Shown here piece after piece: positions 61,396-64,000 of a stretch of DNA of 64,000 nucleotides (positions are counted from its first letter, which is position 1; each line of letters begins with the position of its first letter). The notes below the pieces were generated by a model, which saw only the letters and a program-made list of their open reading frames with translations, was not told the DNA's origin and did not search any database. The position numbers and the translations under genes were made by a program. Source of the stretch: Rhizobium sp. 11515TR (GTDB lineage Bacteria; Pseudomonadota; Alphaproteobacteria; Rhizobiales; Rhizobiaceae); assembly GCF_002277895.1 (NCBI RefSeq), contig NZ_CP023000.1, positions 744,001 to 808,000 of the forward strand, given 5' to 3'.

Positions 61396-62571
61396 ATGAT
61401 GCCAAATGCGACCCAGACACCGATAGCGCGAAAAATTTCAACAAATTCCGTCATTCGGACCATACTTGCAAAAGGCCCTATTTCCCGCGCCGATATTGCC
61501 AAGCAAACGGGCTTGTCCAAGCAAACGATTTCCGACGTTGTTCGCAATCTGGAGAATAGTGGTTGGTTGACGCCGACTGGGTATACCGATGGGCGCTTGG
61601 GGCGAACCGCAATAACCTACGAGCTCGATGCAAGTGCCGGTTTCGCTGCATCCATCGATCTCGGTGGAACCAAAATCGCGGCCGTCATCTGCGATCTGGT
61701 TGGAAATATCGTTGCCGAAACCAAGGTGCCGACAAGCTCGCGCGGTGGCGTTCATCTTGTTGATCAATTCCACGCCATTATACAGGACCTCGCCCGGGGC
61801 GCCGGCGTCGATCTCTCCAAATTGCGCGTCATAGTGCTGGCTACGCCAGGGGTGCGTGATCCGGCCACCGGACATATCAATGTCGCCCCGAACATCCCGG
61901 GAGTCGAAACGATTGACTTGCGCCGGCTCCTGAGCGACCGGATGGCAATCCCGGTCGTCATTGAAAACGACGTCAACCTTGCTGCACAAGGAGAGCGATG
62001 GCGAGGACACGGCTCCACATCGGATAATTTTGCCTTCGTGGCCGTAGGCACCGGTATCGGCATGGGCATTATTGCAAATGGTAGCCTCATGCGCGGCGCG
62101 CGCGGTGCCGCCGGCGAGATCGCCTATCTGCCTCTCGGCGGTGAGCCATTTGATCCGGGCGGCTTTACCCTTGGTACTCTTGAAAGCGCCGTGGGTAGCG
62201 CGGCAATGGTGCGGCGCTATTCTGGATATGGCGGGCGGAGCGAGGCAACCGTAGCGGGCCTTTTTTCGGCTCTGGTGGCTGGCGAGCCAGCCGCTGTTGC
62301 GGTGATCGAGGAAACTTCGCGATCGATTGCGCTTGCCATTGCCGCGATCGGTGCGACGCTCGATCCAGAGCTGGTGATCATGGGCGGCAGCATCGGCGCA
62401 CGCCCCGAACTTGTCGAAGCCATTCGCAGATATTTGCCACGTTGCACGCCTTACCCACCCCGCATCGAGATCAGCCAGTTTGGCAATCGGGCGGCTCTCG
62501 TCGGCGGCATTGGCATCGCAGTCGAGCACATGCATCAGGAGCTGTTCGGTGTTGATTTGCAAGATCCATGA
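61396..62571 (+). CDS. ROK-family transcriptional regulator
   Basis: The 391-residue protein has an N-terminal winged helix (ILAKGPISRADIAKQTGLSK, then QTISDVVRNLENSGWL) and a sugar-kinase-like ROK domain: AASIDLGGTKIAAVICDL, VIENDVNLAAQGERW, AVGTGIGMGIIANG and RGARGAAGEIAYLPLG. The zinc motif normally reading CxCGxxGCxE is absent; the equivalent stretch is FDPGGFTLGTLESAVG. Such zinc-less ROK repressors are known among sugar regulators, but effector binding may differ. Likely represses the glycoside-hydrolase-like gene and the sugar importer until a sugar binds. Confidence 0.88.
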   Translation: MMPNATQTPIARKISTNSVIRTILAKGPISRADIAKQTGLSKQTISDVVRNLENSGWLTPTGYTDGRLGRTAITYELDASAGFAASIDLGGTKIAAVICDLVGNIVAETKVPTSSRGGVHLVDQFHAIIQDLARGAGVDLSKLRVIVLATPGVRDPATGHINVAPNIPGVETIDLRRLLSDRMAIPVVIENDVNLAAQGERWRGHGSTSDNFAFVAVGTGIGMGIIANGSLMRGARGAAGEIAYLPLGGEPFDPGGFTLGTLESAVGSAAMVRRYSGYGGRSEATVAGLFSALVAGEPAAVAVIEETSRSIALAIAAIGATLDPELVIMGGSIGARPELVEAIRRYLPRCTPYPPRIEISQFGNRAALVGGIGIAVEHMHQELFGVDLQDP

Positions 62572-62655
62572 GACGGGCATCGTATCGCGCAAATGAGGAG
62601 ATAGTGAGCTGCCTGGAGACTGCCTCAAAAGGTACACGAACAACCAGTGAATGCT

Positions 62656-62684
62656 CGGCCCAAAGTCATAACTGCTTTGGGCCG
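62656..62684. terminator. hairpin after the ROK gene
   Basis: CGGCCCAAAG-N9-CTTTGGGCCG is a perfect 10-bp stem, 84 bases after the ROK stop and 64 bases beyond the stop of the convergent HxlR gene. There is no T run on the plus strand. Probably a shared terminator. Confidence 0.55.
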
Positions 62685-62748
62685 GGAGGGGTGATGGACA
62701 CAGAAAGGCAGACGCCGGCCATCCGGCTGCCCTTCGGCGGCTCTCTAA

Positions 62749-63135
62749 TCACCTATTTTTCGAAGCCTGCTTTCGTCCCCGAGTTGTCGTCCTTTCGGGC
62801 ACGCTTCTCCCATACTCGTTCCACCACGCCGTCAAGGCTTCCATGGTCGGTCCAAGCCCTCGCGCCTTCGCGGTGATCTCGTACTCCACGCGAGGCGGAA
62901 CTTCGGCGAAGACAGTGCGCGACACAAGGCCATCGGCCTCCAGCTCCCGCAATTGTGCGGTCAACATGTGCTGGGTGATGCCTGGGATCGCTTTGCGCAG
63001 CTCATTAAACCGATAGATCCGTTGGTTAAGAAACCACATGATTTCCAGCTTCCATTTTCCCGAAAGCAACGCGAATGCACGACGCATCTCTTCATGCATG
63101 TTGATGCTCGCCGGTTCATTAGTCTGGTTTTTCAT
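62749..63135 (-). CDS. HxlR-family transcriptional regulator
   Basis: A 128-residue MarR-like winged helix with the HxlR core: ALLSGKWKLEIMWFLNQRIY, RFNELRKAIPGITQHMLTAQ, LRELEADGLVSRTVFAEVPP and RVEYEITAKARGL. HxlR proteins are dimeric repressors of redox or aldehyde-stress genes. It lies divergent from the DoxX-type and SDR genes with a 152-base shared gap, the usual arrangement for a repressor and its targets. The N-terminal ten residues are variable. Confidence 0.92.
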   Translation of the reverse strand: MKNQTNEPASINMHEEMRRAFALLSGKWKLEIMWFLNQRIYRFNELRKAIPGITQHMLTAQLRELEADGLVSRTVFAEVPPRVEYEITAKARGLGPTMEALTAWWNEYGRSVPERTTTRGRKQASKNR

Positions 63136-63287
63136 ACTTACAGTGCCGAATTCATCCTACTTGCGTACATTCATTTAATACCACATTTTCAATCCACGCA
63201 CCGGAGAGATAGCGGATCGCTATTCCGGACATCGAAAATCTTGAACGGAGCAAGCTGCCGGAGCTATCCGGCGGCAGCGGATATCCT

Positions 63288-63677
63288 ATGTCTGAATTCT
63301 ATATTTATTGGGTTGCAACGACCTTGCTTATCTTGTTGTACCTGGCCTCTGCCGTGACCTACATTATCAAGATCGAGTGGGTACGGCAAACAATCCTCGG
63401 GTTCGGCTATCCTAGCTATCTTGTCCGCTTTCTGACCTTCGTGAAACTCGCTGCCGTCGCCGCTATCGCCTCGCGTTTCAACGTTGCCGTCAGTGATCTG
63501 GCATATGCAGGCATGTTGTTTCACCTCCTGCTTTCCGGGCTTGCCCACGTGGGCGCTCGCAAACCCCTAGGCGCACTGCCCGCTGTCATCGGACTGGCAT
63601 TGCTCGCTACCTCTTTCGCGACACAGAACGCAGGACGCGAGGTTCCCTCACCGTATGCGCTCGCGCAGACGCTCTAA
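63288..63677 (+). CDS. DoxX-like membrane protein
   Basis: The 129-residue protein has four hydrophobic helices (about 8-27, 46-62, 68-86 and 94-112) and the DoxX_2-like pattern ASAVTYIIKIEWVRQTILGF, GYPSYLVRFLTFVKLAAVAA and LAHVGARKPLGALPAVIGLA. The function of these small inner-membrane proteins is not settled; they often accompany oxidoreductases. It is followed 25 bases later by an SDR gene and is probably under HxlR control. Confidence 0.85.
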   Translation: MSEFYIYWVATTLLILLYLASAVTYIIKIEWVRQTILGFGYPSYLVRFLTFVKLAAVAAIASRFNVAVSDLAYAGMLFHLLLSGLAHVGARKPLGALPAVIGLALLATSFATQNAGREVPSPYALAQTL

Positions 63678-63702
63678 TTGCCCAACCCGAAAGGAAACCA
63701 AA

Positions 63703-64000
63703 ATGGGAAAGCTAACCGGAAAAGTGGCTATCGTCGCCGGTGCCGGTAGAGGCATCGGACGTGCCACGGCGGAACTCTTTGCGGCCGAAGGCGCGAAAGT
63801 GGCCGTATTGTCGTTCACCCCCGCCAACGTGAATGCGGTCGTCGATCATATTCAATCCACGGGAGGTATCGCACTCGGCGTGGTCTGCGACCTGAGTTAC
63901 GGCGAGCAGATTGCTGAAGCAGTGGCTAAGGTCGTGCAGACATTCGGCGGCATCGACATCCTTGTAAATGTCGCGTTCGACCCGACCGTCGTTCAGTCCT
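63703..64000 (+). CDS. short-chain dehydrogenase/reductase, 5' part
   Basis: ATG 63703 follows AAAGGAAA and opens a frame that runs off the window after 99 residues. It has the SDR cofactor loop VAGAGRGIGRATAELF, the CDLS turn and GGIDILVNVAF, where the usual NNAG is VNVA. The catalytic Ser-Tyr-Lys part lies beyond the end. It forms an operon with the DoxX-type gene. Confidence 0.88.
   Translation, partial: MGKLTGKVAIVAGAGRGIGRATAELFAAEGAKVAVLSFTPANVNAVVDHIQSTGGIALGVVCDLSYGEQIAEAVAKVVQTFGGIDILVNVAFDPTVVQS

Overview
The window looks like a stretch of a Rhizobiaceae genome (Rhizobium/Agrobacterium type, chromosome or large plasmid). The grounds are GC-rich, strongly GC3-biased codon use, a dense set of ABC importers for organic nutrients, GntR/LysR/ROK/GlxA regulators, and an exopolysaccharide-type glycosyltransferase cluster. 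No rRNA, tRNA, CRISPR array or intact insertion sequence was seen. The organism assignment is inference from gene content.

Layout. (1) 1-528: a VapBC toxin-antitoxin pair whose toxin is frameshifted. (2) 763-2691: a methyl-accepting chemotaxis protein, followed by about 1.7 kb of decayed DNA with an epimerase remnant. (3) 4393-16186: a catabolic island of GntR regulator, DHDPS-like lyase, aldehyde dehydrogenase, FAD amine oxidoreductase, glycine-betaine-type ABC importer, proline-racemase-fold protein, a frameshifted GlxA-type regulator, a LysR regulator, and a stub of a betaine-demethylase reductase. The enzyme classes match hydroxyproline / hydroxyproline-betaine breakdown. (4) 16456-20624: a MacAB-like export operon with an AraC remnant upstream. 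(5) 21009-32341: a sugar-type ABC importer in which one permease is fused to a strictosidine-synthase-like propeller, with a second propeller protein, LysR regulator, aldehyde dehydrogenase, SDR and an isocitrate/tartrate-dehydrogenase-like enzyme. (6) 32415-33024: a ParDE module with a clear palindromic operator. (7) 33252-38036: a short-form SerA, a GMC/pyranose-oxidase-like flavoprotein and two xylose-isomerase-fold proteins.

(8) 38078-47850: a surface-polysaccharide cluster. Two rightward genes (UDP-xylose synthase type and GalE) and six leftward genes (three GT2, one GT4, one methyltransferase, one ABC exporter) converge at 40.28 kb. Each operon starts with a copy of the same ~210-bp promoter/leader, in inverted orientation, carrying a long dyad and a small ORF with a shared N-terminus. 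This paired leader is the most novel-looking structure in the window.

(9) 48146-55000: an orphan small gene, a two-gene operon pairing a ThDP enzyme with a 2-isopropylmalate-synthase-like enzyme that lacks the allosteric domain, two doubtful small ORFs, a class III nucleotide cyclase and a MYG1-family protein. (10) 55201-62571: a MalEFG-type sugar importer, a GNAT acetyltransferase, an (alpha/alpha)6 glycoside-hydrolase-like protein and a ROK regulator, with a perfect 10-bp inverted repeat in the divergent promoter region. (11) 62749-64000: HxlR regulator, DoxX-type membrane protein and the start of an SDR, which runs off the window.

Most coding sequences are packed in operons with 4-bp ATGA/GTGA overlaps, which decided many start codons. 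Two frameshifts (vapC and the GlxA regulator) fall in short homopolymers and may be real inactivation or base-calling errors.
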